This document shows positions 25,134 through 33,780 of a stretch of DNA of 64,000 nucleotides, in pieces; the first letter of the stretch is position 1, and every line of letters begins with the position of its first letter. The notes under the pieces are model-generated. The model ran no database searches. It was not told the origin of the DNA and worked only from the letters and a program-made list of their open reading frames with translations. The translations under genes and the position numbers were made by a program. The DNA is from Saprospiraceae bacterium. Its GTDB lineage: Bacteria; Bacteroidota; Bacteroidia; Chitinophagales; Saprospiraceae. Location: the NCBI GenBank assembly GCA_020628095.1, contig JAHDFP010000001.1, forward strand, positions 1 to 64,000. Direction: 5' to 3'.

Positions 25134-27698
25134 TTAATTGACTTCTTTTCTGAGTACTTCTAATGGAGATTTGGATATGACATCTCGGGTATTCCATAGA
25201 CCTATAATCACTGTAAGTAAGGTTATAAATATAAAAACCCCAAATATAGGCCACCATTGTATCTGAAAATCAAGTTCCATTTGCTGTGTCGCAATCAAAT
25301 AACTGCTTATGAGCGATATCAAAATGCCTATAAAAGCCGAAATCGCCCCTAATATGGCATACTCGGTGGCATTAATCATGAGTATTTTCTCTTTGACAGC
25401 GCCTAGCGTTCTCAGTAAGACACTTTCTTTGATCCGTTGATACTTGGACAGCAGAAGTGAACTCAGTAAGACGATAAGCCCTGTGAGTATGCTAAATCCT
25501 GCCATGAACTTTATAATATATGACACCTTGGACAGGATATCATTGAGCGTTACGAGAATTGACCCCAGATCGACAACCGATACATTAGGAAAAGTTCTAA
25601 CCACTTTTCTTCTATAGGCTGCCAGTACATCGTTATTAGGTGCCTTTGACACAAGTACATGAAACTGAGGTGCCGCCTCCAGCACACCCCTCGGAAAAAG
25701 AATGAAAAAACGGGTGCGCATCGATCTGAAATTAATCTCCCTGATACTTCCCACATAAGTGGTCAGTTCCGTTCCCTGCACATTCCAGATCATCTCATCG
25801 CCGATATCTACATTGAGCGATTCTGCATAACCTTCGTCCAGCGATATCCAGATGGAGTCACCTGCACTGACATATCCCGTGTATTCACCTCTTATGAGCT
25901 TCTCATCAAAGGCAATCGTATCACGATACGTCACTCTTGCCTCTCTATTGACAGCCCATCTTCTCGGTCTATTGATGGTGTCGGTTAGCCATTCTGATTT
26001 AGTTCTCCCCTTCCATCCTGCTAGTCGCATAGTCACTATCGGTACTTGCTCCACCAGTGGCAGATCAAATTCTTTGGTAATTTCTGCCAGCGTATCTTTT
26101 TGGTCCGTTTTGATGCCGTATAGTATCATATTAGGTTGCTCTCCTGCATCCATTGATTGGACATTATTGAGCAATAGACCCTGTATGATGAATAGCGTTG
26201 TCAATATAGATGTTCCTAATCCAATAGAGACAATAAGCGTCTTGGTCTGATTATTAGGTCTGAAGAGATTAGATATTCCTTGTCTCAACACGAAACTCCA
26301 TTGCCTAGGAAAAAATCGTCTAGCAATAAACATTGCCAATGCCGCCATTCCATATAAAATGCCAAAAGACAAAAGTATCCCCGCCGTAAAAATCAAGGCC
26401 GCCATCCAACTCTCCGTAAGACTAAAGAGGAATAACAGTAGCATGAGTAGAATGCCTGCATAGACCATATATTGCAACTTATCTAATCCTCCACCAGCAT
26501 CACCAAAACTCGCTCTCAGTGTCCGTAATGGACTTATTTTCCTCACTGATAACAAGGGTACTAGGGCAAATAAACTGGTAATAGTAGTCCCTATAAATAA
26601 GCCCTGCATCACAGCCCGCCAACTGACCTTAAGATCGACCTCATAAGGCAAAACATCTTTGAGTACAATAGGCAACAAAATCTGCAACATACTGCCCAAA
26701 AATGTACCTATCAAAACTCCTATAAATCCCAATATGAAGATCTGAGAGAAAAACACCAAGAAAGCATCATTCTCTTTCATACCGATACATCGCAATACGG
26801 CTATAGAAGGCACTTTAGATCTGATGTAGATAAGTACACTGCTTGCAACGCCTATACATCCTAACAAGAGGGATACAAGGGCAACAAGATTCAAAAAACT
26901 ATTCAATGACTCGAATACCCGATCCAGATTACGTCGATTATCATCCAGTGTGGTGACGCGGAAACTCTGATCCCTAAACTTTTCTTTTCGCCCAAAAGAC
27001 TCTTCCCACAACTCTCCATCGACTCCCTCATCTAACTTTCTGTAGTAATTGTACTCCACCATACTACCAGGCTGCACCAGTTGCGTGGATTCTAAACCCT
27101 CATAAGGAATATAGACACTAGGTGCAAAACTCGATCCTATAGACACGGAACCAAAGGTGCTGAGCAACCTCCCCGAAATACGAAACATGCGCTCTCCTAA
27201 CTTGATAGAATCTCCTACGGATAGTTCATGTTCTTTCATCAGTCCATCATCTAGGAGGGCTTCTTTTTTGTCTTTATAGCTGAGAGCGGCGGACTTAGGT
27301 TCTGTATTAAGCGAGCCATAAAAAGGGAAATTTCCCTCTACCGCCCTGATTCTGACGAACTGTGTCTCATCTGACTTAGGAATATAAGACATCGAAAACA
27401 ACTCTAATTGCTTGGACTTTTCACCTCCTAAGGAATCAATGACATTCTCTAGGTCTGGAGTCAACGGTCGATTACCACTGACTAATATATCTGCTCCGAG
27501 TAGTTTTTTGGATTCGTTCTGTATATCACGTACCAGGTTATGATTGAAAGAATTAATAGCTACCAATGCCGTGACACCTAAGACGATGGAAGACATAAAC
27601 ATGAAGAGCTTACCCAGGTTTTTACTACTATCACGGTAGGCTGTCTTTAGTAAGAATCCGAAATTATCCATTGACGGAGGTAGATTGAGAAGGTCCAT
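25134..27698 (-). CDS. YbbP-type ABC transporter permease (FtsX-like)
   Basis: Up to 854 residues. The written start at 27698 overlaps the ATPase gene by 35 bp; an internal ATG at 27671 would reduce this to 8 bp and is as likely. Architecture: an N-terminal helix (LFMFMSSIVLGVTALVAIN), a MacB-like periplasmic domain, three helices with the FtsX signature around SLLLGCIGVASSVLIY, a central pair of helices, a second FtsX-like periplasmic domain and a last group of helices. This two-FtsX, ~10-helix layout matches YbbP rather than LolC/E. With the ATPase it likely forms an exporter or membrane-extraction complex; the substrate is unknown. Confidence 0.9.
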   Translation of the reverse strand: MDLLNLPPSMDNFGFLLKTAYRDSSKNLGKLFMFMSSIVLGVTALVAINSFNHNLVRDIQNESKKLLGADILVSGNRPLTPDLENVIDSLGGEKSKQLELFSMSYIPKSDETQFVRIRAVEGNFPFYGSLNTEPKSAALSYKDKKEALLDDGLMKEHELSVGDSIKLGERMFRISGRLLSTFGSVSIGSSFAPSVYIPYEGLESTQLVQPGSMVEYNYYRKLDEGVDGELWEESFGRKEKFRDQSFRVTTLDDNRRNLDRVFESLNSFLNLVALVSLLLGCIGVASSVLIYIRSKVPSIAVLRCIGMKENDAFLVFFSQIFILGFIGVLIGTFLGSMLQILLPIVLKDVLPYEVDLKVSWRAVMQGLFIGTTITSLFALVPLLSVRKISPLRTLRASFGDAGGGLDKLQYMVYAGILLMLLLFLFSLTESWMAALIFTAGILLSFGILYGMAALAMFIARRFFPRQWSFVLRQGISNLFRPNNQTKTLIVSIGLGTSILTTLFIIQGLLLNNVQSMDAGEQPNMILYGIKTDQKDTLAEITKEFDLPLVEQVPIVTMRLAGWKGRTKSEWLTDTINRPRRWAVNREARVTYRDTIAFDEKLIRGEYTGYVSAGDSIWISLDEGYAESLNVDIGDEMIWNVQGTELTTYVGSIREINFRSMRTRFFILFPRGVLEAAPQFHVLVSKAPNNDVLAAYRRKVVRTFPNVSVVDLGSILVTLNDILSKVSYIIKFMAGFSILTGLIVLLSSLLLSKYQRIKESVLLRTLGAVKEKILMINATEYAILGAISAFIGILISLISSYLIATQQMELDFQIQWWPIFGVFIFITLLTVIIGLWNTRDVISKSPLEVLRKEVN

Positions 27699-28389
27699 CA
27701 GATATTATTTCTCCACCCTTGAGCTTAATTATGCGCTGTGTCTTATAGGCTAATTCCATATCATGAGTTACTAGTACCAGGGTCGTTCCTTCTTCTTTGT
27801 TAATATCGAAGAGCAATTGCTCTATGGCACTGCCAGTATTATCATCCAGATTACCTGTCGGCTCATCTGCAAATAGGATACTCGGATTACTACTGAATGC
27901 TCTGGCTATGGACACCCTTTGTTGCTCTCCACCCGAAAGCTGTGTAGGATAATGCGTCATACGATCACCCAAACCTACCCTACTAAGGAAGTCCTTAGAG
28001 ATAGACTCTGCCTTTTTGTTCTTTTGTAGTTCTAAGGGGATCATGACATTCTCCAGTGCTGTCAATGTCGGGATGAGTTGAAAATTTTGGAATACGAAAC
28101 CGACATTCTCATTACGGAGGACGGCCTTTTCATTTTCTGATAGGCTGCTCAACTCCTGACCACAGAGACGTATCATCCCCTCTGTCGGATTATCCAGTCC
28201 AGCACACAGTCCTAATAAGGTCGTCTTTCCACTTCCCGACGGCCCTATGATAGAGACTATTTCACCTGGAAAGATGTCAAAATCTATCCCTCTGAGTACT
28301 TGCAAACTATTATCTCCGCTTTGGTATGTTTTATTGACCTGTTTTGCGCTCAGAATAGAGGCTTTATTTTCGATCGTCTTCTCGTTCAT
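27664..28389 (-). CDS. YbbA/LolD-type ABC transporter ATP-binding protein
   Basis: 241 residues. Walker A GPSGSGKTT (residues 49-57), Q-loop VFQNFQLIP, signature LSGGEQQR (151-158), Walker B ILFADEP (171-177) and the switch His in LVTHDMELA are all intact. It energises the permease encoded directly downstream, whose start overlaps its 3' end, so the two are translationally coupled. The divergent neighbour 48 bp away is a TesA-like esterase, the same arrangement as tesA-ybbA-ybbP of Escherichia coli, which supports the YbbA assignment over LolD. Confidence 0.92.
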   Translation of the reverse strand: MNEKTIENKASILSAKQVNKTYQSGDNSLQVLRGIDFDIFPGEIVSIIGPSGSGKTTLLGLCAGLDNPTEGMIRLCGQELSSLSENEKAVLRNENVGFVFQNFQLIPTLTALENVMIPLELQKNKKAESISKDFLSRVGLGDRMTHYPTQLSGGEQQRVSIARAFSSNPSILFADEPTGNLDDNTGSAIEQLLFDINKEEGTTLVLVTHDMELAYKTQRIIKLKGGEIISDGPSQSTSVNG

Positions 28390-28437
28390 GTAAATTCTAA
28401 GTAGGGAATGTTATATTTTTAACCATTAATCTAAATA

Positions 28438-29145
28438 ATGCAGATACCCGTAATACAACCATTAGGATTCACATTTTTGTTATTAATGCTAGTGCTAAGT
28501 ACGGGCTGTAAAGATAATAAACAAGCAGAGCCATCAGAAGTTGCAACGACAACTAATAAATCAGAGACAACTCTGCCTGACCCTCAAAAAAAGTCAAAGA
28601 ACATCCTTTGTTTCGGCAATAGCCTGACAGCGGGATATGGTCTGGAAGACGAAAAAGATAATTGGACCTATCTGCTGCAATCCAGAGTCGATTCCCTAGA
28701 GATGGTTTATAATATTATCAATGCTGGCCTGAGCGGAGAGACTACGGCTGAGGGATTACAGCGTATTGATTGGGTGCTATCGCAGGCGGTAGATATATTT
28801 ATACTGGAACTAGGAGCTAATGATATGCTACGAGGCCTGGATGTAACAAAGACTAAAGAGAATCTAGATGCCATCCTAGCTAAAGTCAAATCCAAAAATG
28901 CCAATATAAAAATAGTCATAGCAGGTATGCTGGCGCCACCAAGCATGGGTGCGGATTACCAAAAGTCTTTCGACGGAATATATCCAGAACTGGCAACGAA
29001 ATATGATGCTGCTTTGATTCCATTTTTCTTGCAATCCGTTGCTCAGGTAGACGCTCTTAATCTTCCAGACGGCAAACACCCTAATCCCAAAGGGCATAAG
29101 ATCGTCTTAGAAAATGTCTGGAAAGCACTCAAGGGCATCTTATAA
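28438..29145 (+). CDS. TesA-like GDSL esterase/lysophospholipase, lipoprotein
   Basis: 235 residues. Lipoprotein signal with lipobox LSTGC (Cys24), then a ~30-residue Thr/Ser-rich linker. SGNH-hydrolase blocks: block I FGNSLTAGYG with nucleophile Ser62, block II around NAGLSGETT, block III LELGANDMLRG, and block V DGKHPNPKGH with Asp211 and His214. TesA-type enzymes hydrolyse lysophospholipids, short esters and acyl thioesters; here the lipid anchor places it in the periplasm or outer membrane. It is divergent from the ybbAP-type pair. Confidence 0.92.
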   Translation: MQIPVIQPLGFTFLLLMLVLSTGCKDNKQAEPSEVATTTNKSETTLPDPQKKSKNILCFGNSLTAGYGLEDEKDNWTYLLQSRVDSLEMVYNIINAGLSGETTAEGLQRIDWVLSQAVDIFILELGANDMLRGLDVTKTKENLDAILAKVKSKNANIKIVIAGMLAPPSMGADYQKSFDGIYPELATKYDAALIPFFLQSVAQVDALNLPDGKHPNPKGHKIVLENVWKALKGIL

Positions 29146-29165
29146 TTCTTAGCTGACATTAAGAA

Positions 29166-30020
29166 ATGAACTTCAACAAAGACCTACTGGAGTTAAATCT
29201 TGCAGTATTCTGCATTAGCACCTCTGGTGTCTTTGGAAGGATGATGCAGCTATCTCCTGAGCTTATTATTTTCTACAGATGTCTTCTGGCAGGAGCAATA
29301 CTCGGTCTATACATTTTCTATAGGCGTATAAGTTATCGCGTAAAAAGCAAAAAGGATTTTTGGCTAATCGTCTTAGGAGGAGTTCTCATGGCAGGCCATT
29401 GGGTCACCTATTTTTACTCACTTAAGTTATCCAATATCGCCATTGCTATGCTGACCTTGCACACCTTTCCGGCGATTACATCTTTGCTGGAACCCATTAT
29501 ACTCGGGACACAATTTCGGAAATATCACTTATTGCTGGCTCTACTTGTGATATGCGGTATCTATATCATCATGCCATCTATCGACTTGCAGGATGATATT
29601 GTTATTGCTTCACTTTTGGGTTTAGCCTCTGCTGTATTTTATGCCCTGCGTAACATCTACACTAAGAAGGTTATTACCAGCTACAACGGCTCTGTATTGA
29701 TGTGGTTTCAGTTGATTATTATGACAATTCTATTGTCACCTTTTGTCTTTATTTACGACTCCACTCTACTGACCATAGACTGGCCTTATGTCATCTTATT
29801 AGCACTCGTAACGACGTCTATAGGTCATACGTTATTAGTCAAAAATCTAAAACACTTCTCAGCAGTCACTGTGAGCCTTATCAGCAGTATTATTCCGGTC
29901 TATGGAATATTGTTCGGCATTTTCTTTTTGCAAGAAATACCGACTGTTACAACAGTAGTCGGTGGACTACTGATTATGACCAGTTTTATGCTAGAGACTC
30001 TTAGTACCTCTAAAAAATAA
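29166..30020 (+). CDS. EamA/DMT-family permease
   Basis: 284 residues with about ten hydrophobic helices arranged as two EamA repeats (first half ending near IYIIMPSIDL, second beginning near LLGLASAVFYALRNI). DMT-superfamily members export amino acids, metabolites or other small molecules; the substrate cannot be assigned. The gene lies 20 bp after the TesA-like esterase on the same strand, so they may be co-transcribed. A bidirectional hairpin follows it. Confidence 0.88.
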   Translation: MNFNKDLLELNLAVFCISTSGVFGRMMQLSPELIIFYRCLLAGAILGLYIFYRRISYRVKSKKDFWLIVLGGVLMAGHWVTYFYSLKLSNIAIAMLTLHTFPAITSLLEPIILGTQFRKYHLLLALLVICGIYIIMPSIDLQDDIVIASLLGLASAVFYALRNIYTKKVITSYNGSVLMWFQLIIMTILLSPFVFIYDSTLLTIDWPYVILLALVTTSIGHTLLVKNLKHFSAVTVSLISSIIPVYGILFGIFFLQEIPTVTTVVGGLLIMTSFMLETLSTSKK

Positions 30021-30047
30021 AAACCAGTATTAAGCCAATACTGGTTT
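30020..30047. terminator. Bidirectional terminator between convergent genes
   Basis: AACCAGTATT and AATACTGGTT pair around a 5-base loop (AAGCC), flanked by an A-run on the left and a T-run on the right, so it can work on both strands. It overlaps the last codons of the minus-strand STAS gene, whose stop codon lies in the hairpin loop. Confidence 0.82.
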
Positions 30048-30380
30048 TTGCATATTGAACTGTCCCTCCGACTTAGTCAGCCTTAAGAGTTTCATGATAG
30101 GGTGCTTATCATCAGCGATAAGCGTCATATCAGAATACTTAAGAGAACATTTGATCTTAGTAAACATAAGCGCATTAAGACCAGTCAAATCTATGTCTGA
30201 TATTTGTGTAATATCCACAATAAGACGTTCTCTTTTACTGATGAACTTATGCAGCTCAGACTTGAGGTCTATAGCGTTAATAGATTTGAGGACTCCAGCG
30301 ATAGACACTTTAGTGCCGTCGGCAGTCGGTGTAATGTTATAGGTTATAGCTTCCATAGAAATATTGATTGATATTTCCAT
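30030..30380 (-). CDS. STAS-domain protein (anti-sigma-antagonist-like)
   Basis: 116 residues. The fold pattern is a STAS domain: strand GTKVSIAGVLKSINAIDL, helix, strand RLIVDITQISDIDLTGLNAL, then helix and a final strand MTLIADDKHP. In SpoIIAA-type proteins the motif D-S-S-G carries the phosphorylated Ser; here it reads DLTG, so a Thr would be the phosphate acceptor if any. No switch kinase or sigma factor is adjacent. It may be a free-standing regulatory STAS protein. The start could also be the second Met (residue 9). It lies 50 bp downstream of the HNH-like gene on the same strand. Confidence 0.8.
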   Translation of the reverse strand: MEISINISMEAITYNITPTADGTKVSIAGVLKSINAIDLKSELHKFISKRERLIVDITQISDIDLTGLNALMFTKIKCSLKYSDMTLIADDKHPIMKLLRLTKSEGQFNMQKPVLA

Positions 30381-30430
30381 GTTTCATCTCGTGCTATGAC
30401 ATTACAATAAATGTGCCTAAAGACCTCCTT

Positions 30431-31027
30431 CTACTTTGCCGCTTTGACGTGCGACCAGTTTTCGCCTCTTTCTATACGGTTAATCTGTGTGTGACTGACG
30501 CCAAACTTTTCAGCAATTTTATTCTTGAGCATCTTGCCTTTGACGAGGTGTTTTTTGATTTGTGCCACTTGCTTCTCGCTGAGTTTAGGTCGACCTCCTT
30601 TTTTGTGCGCCTTAAATCCGAATTTCTTTCTTCTATCTCGGATGTACTTTTTCCATTTCTCCTCGTTGACCCATATCACATTAGACGGTTTGTTATTAGA
30701 TCTATCCAGATCCTTATGGATGTGATAGATATCTTTTCTACCTCCCTTCTTAGACCAGTACCTTGCGACTTGGTTATGCACATAGATGGCGTAATTTCTA
30801 TCTTCTAACTTGACAGAAGAACGTAGATAACCTTGACGGTCAGGAGATGGGTTAAGCAAGTATTCTGATTTATCTTTTTTGGATATTGACTTTAACCGAC
30901 CCTTGTTAGAAATGTAGTAATTAACTTTTTGTGTTGGAACTGGGGTTTTGATTTTTTTCCACTTTTCGCCAGAAAGATTTTTGAGCGTCTTAAACCTATT
31001 GGCTTGGATTTTCTTCGTTCTAGGCAT
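30431..31027 (-). CDS. NUMOD4/HNH-like protein with C-terminal helix-turn-helix
   Basis: 198 residues, very basic. Residues ~18-65 resemble NUMOD4 (GEKWKKI, YYISNKGRLKS, QGYLRSSV). Residues ~80-125 resemble an HNH_3 nuclease core (VHNQVARYW, then YHIHKDLDRSNNKPSNVIWV); the first catalytic His is kept but the usual Asn before it is Tyr. Residues ~145-195 are a resolvase-type HTH (GGRPKLSEKQVAQI, NKIAEKFGVSHTQINRIE). Such combinations are typical of homing endonucleases, yet this gene sits inside a housekeeping operon and overlaps hscB by 8 bp. It may be a domesticated DNA-binding regulator or an active nuclease. Confidence 0.78.
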   Translation of the reverse strand: MPRTKKIQANRFKTLKNLSGEKWKKIKTPVPTQKVNYYISNKGRLKSISKKDKSEYLLNPSPDRQGYLRSSVKLEDRNYAIYVHNQVARYWSKKGGRKDIYHIHKDLDRSNNKPSNVIWVNEEKWKKYIRDRRKKFGFKAHKKGGRPKLSEKQVAQIKKHLVKGKMLKNKIAEKFGVSHTQINRIERGENWSHVKAAK

Positions 31028-31535
31028 GTTTAAGATTGTCTTTAATTCTACGCAAATATTTGCTTTTTAGATAATAACTTTTTAACTCTAATAAGTTTTG
31101 AGGGGTTAACTTATCGCAACTAAAATTACTAATGATTGGACTAATATTCAATTTTAATTTTTTTTCGATCGAATGCAAGTCTTTTAACAATCTTGTTCTA
31201 ATGTTTTCCTGAGGATCAAATTTATATTCCATCAACGCTTCGTTGAAGTCCATCATCTCCATTAAAAAATCTTGAGACACCATCTCTTTGCCTTCTTCAA
31301 ATGTAACGTCACGCAACTCTAATATGTGGCGTAACCTTGACATGTCGTCTTTCAATATCTTATAGCCTTTATTGATATCAGAAGATTTTTGCAAGGCTTC
31401 GCTTTGCTCTTCCACACTCTTGAGCGTGTATAGATCGGGATGATATTTTTTGCTTAGATGATAATAACGTGCTGTTAACTCATCTTGATCAATATCAAAT
31501 GATATTGTCAAATCGAAAAGATCGAAAAAATTCAT
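31020..31535 (-). CDS. hscB: HscB-like J-domain co-chaperone
   Basis: 171 residues. N-terminal J domain starting NFFDLFDLTISFDIDQDEL, with the HPD motif at residues 32-34 (KKYHPDLY), followed by a helical C-terminal domain (DFLMEMMDFNEALMEY matches the HscB family's acidic MEWRE-type region). HscB stimulates HscA and delivers the IscU-type scaffold in iron-sulfur cluster assembly. No isc genes are adjacent. It lies 12 bp downstream of rseP and overlaps the next gene by 8 bp, so the three genes are an operon. Confidence 0.86.
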   Translation of the reverse strand: MNFFDLFDLTISFDIDQDELTARYYHLSKKYHPDLYTLKSVEEQSEALQKSSDINKGYKILKDDMSRLRHILELRDVTFEEGKEMVSQDFLMEMMDFNEALMEYKFDPQENIRTRLLKDLHSIEKKLKLNISPIISNFSCDKLTPQNLLELKSYYLKSKYLRRIKDNLKHA

Positions 31536-31547
31536 AGGTTATCTTAA

Positions 31548-32933
31548 TCAGAATTGCCTCAAGATATCTAATCCCAAAGCATAGACCATGAGCGCAATAA
31601 GTACAAAAAATCCGATCATCGTCGTCTTTTCCATAACAGAATCAGGAACCTTAATACCTGTTATACTTTCCCATAACAAAAACATAACATAACCACCGTC
31701 CAGCGCAGGTATCGGTAACAAATTAAAGAATCCTAATAGTATAGAAAGCATAGCCGTCATTCGCCAAAATCTCTTCCAATCCCAGTCCGTTCCAAACAGC
31801 TTTCCTATGGTAATAAAACTACCTAAAGAATCCTTAGCCTTAATCTTACCACTAAACATCTGACCAAAAGCGCGCACCTGATCTCCGAGAAAACCCCATG
31901 ACTCATTCCATCCTTTAGCACAAGCCGCACCCAAGCCAAATTTTTCTGTCTCAAATTTGAAGAAGCTGGACTCTGGCGCAAAATCAAAGCCAATACGTCT
32001 TTTTTTCTCTGCTTTTTTACCAACAAGTTTTTGTATAAGACTTCTTTTGGCTTCGTGCATCGTCTTATAGGTAACGGTCAGGGTATCCGAACTACGTAGT
32101 ACAAAAAGACTTGTCTCATCTCCATAAGTTGTATCGACGATAGCATCGATGACATCTTTGACATAAGGTGTTTTTTCGCCGTTGACTCGCAATATTTTGT
32201 CTCCTACCTTAAGACCTGCACCAGCTGCATCAGCGGGAGAATCTTTGGCTAATGCGCCTACCTGAGCCATATAATTGAGATAGACCAGTCTTTTATCCTT
32301 GTTCTCATATTTAGATAATATAGAGCTATACTTAGGGTCTATATCTATGGTTACAGGATTACCACCTCTGAGTACTTCGATAGTTTTGGCGCCATTAATT
32401 ATGATTTCTTTATTGAGTAAGCCCGCGTTGAATCTATCGAATACTTTGTCTCCTATCTTTTTGATGTGATCGCCATCTCTTAGTCCTATCTCATAGCCCA
32501 TCTCACTCACAGCAACCCCCGTGGGTAGCCTGTCGGTAGGCAAGTACTTTTCTCCCCAGATCCAGAAGACCATTGCAAACAAAAATATACCCAATATAAA
32601 ATTAACGGTAACACCCCCGACCATGATAATAAGTCTCTGCCATGCTGGCTTAGACCTAAACTCCCACGGTTGCGGTTCTCCTTTCATCTGCTCAGAATCA
32701 AAACTCTCATCTATCATACCCGATATCTTGACATAACCGCCCAGCGGCAGCCAACCTATTCCATACTCTGTCTCTCCCTTCTGCACTTTGAATAATGAAA
32801 ACCAGGGATTGAAAAACAAGTAAAACTTTTCTACACGTGTCTTGAACCATTTAGCCGCACTAAAGTGACCTAACTCGTGCAATACAATAAGGATGGAAAG
32901 ACTTAAGATAAATTGAGCGATTGTTACCCACAT
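31548..32933 (-). CDS. rseP: Site-2 protease RseP
   Basis: 461 residues. Zinc-metalloprotease motif HELGH at residues 19-23 in the first membrane helix, a PDZ domain (residues ~200-270, DSPADAAGAGLKVGDKILRVNG) and the second metal-binding motif NLLPIPALDGG near residue 405. It cleaves transmembrane segments, classically anti-sigma factors and signal peptide remnants. The length matches proteobacterial and Bacteroidota RseP (~440-460). First gene of a minus-strand run with hscB and the HNH-like gene. Confidence 0.95.
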   Translation of the reverse strand: MWVTIAQFILSLSILIVLHELGHFSAAKWFKTRVEKFYLFFNPWFSLFKVQKGETEYGIGWLPLGGYVKISGMIDESFDSEQMKGEPQPWEFRSKPAWQRLIIMVGGVTVNFILGIFLFAMVFWIWGEKYLPTDRLPTGVAVSEMGYEIGLRDGDHIKKIGDKVFDRFNAGLLNKEIIINGAKTIEVLRGGNPVTIDIDPKYSSILSKYENKDKRLVYLNYMAQVGALAKDSPADAAGAGLKVGDKILRVNGEKTPYVKDVIDAIVDTTYGDETSLFVLRSSDTLTVTYKTMHEAKRSLIQKLVGKKAEKKRRIGFDFAPESSFFKFETEKFGLGAACAKGWNESWGFLGDQVRAFGQMFSGKIKAKDSLGSFITIGKLFGTDWDWKRFWRMTAMLSILLGFFNLLPIPALDGGYVMFLLWESITGIKVPDSVMEKTTMIGFFVLIALMVYALGLDILRQF

Positions 32934-33061
32934 TATTTCTGCTCCTTAAATTATAGTTTGATAATGTAATTTTGTGCTATCAGGGCGATAAGCCCGTCAA
33001 AAGTAGTAATTATATAATCATAAAGCCACATAGACGCATATAGTTCAAAACTGAGCAATTC

Positions 33062-33760
33062 ATGATAATATTTTATTCTGATCATATAGATGAGAACCAG
33101 ACTATTCTAACGGATGACGAAGCAAAGCATTGCAGTCAAGTACTCCGAAAAAAAGTAGGCGACGACATTCATGTAACTGATGGTAAGGGCAATTTTGCCA
33201 TTGCTGAAATACAATCTATTTCTAAAAAAAACGTCGTCCTATCCACTATTTCTATAGAAACAAACAAGAAAAGCGAGAAGGATATAGCAATCGCTATCGC
33301 TCCTCCCAAAAATAGATCGCGCTGGGAATGGTTCGTAGAAAAAAGTGTGGAAATAGGAATAGATCATATCATACCTCTGAGAACAAAAAACTCTGAAAGA
33401 ATAAAACTCAACGTAGAACGTGCTCGCAAGATTATAAGGAGTGCCGCTTTGCAATCAAAAAGAGTCTTTCATCCTACCATCTCTGATATATTGTCATTAG
33501 ATATGCTATATGTAGATAAAAAGTATTCTACGTATGACAAATACATAGCTCATTACCACAAAGACAATCCTTATATAACAAAGACCTCTCAAGAAAAAAA
33601 ACTCTTGCTGATCGGACCAGAAGGAGACTTTACTAAAGAAGAAATAAGTCTAGCTCAAGAACATAATTTTACGGCTGTCAATTTATCTGATAATCGATTG
33701 CGTACTGAGACTGCGGGGATAGTCGCCCTCACTAATATTTGTAATTCATTTTATCTTTAA
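33062..33760 (+). CDS. rsmE: 16S rRNA (uracil(1498)-N(3))-methyltransferase RsmE
   Basis: 232 residues. Methylates U1498 of 16S rRNA using S-adenosylmethionine. Features of the SPOUT family: an N-terminal PUA-like part (HCSQVLRKKVGDDIHVTDGKG is at 33130-33190), WEWFVEKSVEIGI, then GPEGDFTKEEI and LSDNRLRTETAGIVAL forming the knotted SAM site. Length normal. Divergent from rseP by 128 bp; a membrane protein gene follows after 20 bp. Confidence 0.95.
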   Translation: MIIFYSDHIDENQTILTDDEAKHCSQVLRKKVGDDIHVTDGKGNFAIAEIQSISKKNVVLSTISIETNKKSEKDIAIAIAPPKNRSRWEWFVEKSVEIGIDHIIPLRTKNSERIKLNVERARKIIRSAALQSKRVFHPTISDILSLDMLYVDKKYSTYDKYIAHYHKDNPYITKTSQEKKLLLIGPEGDFTKEEISLAQEHNFTAVNLSDNRLRTETAGIVALTNICNSFYL

Positions 33761-33780
33761 AATAAATCTCTAAGAAATCC

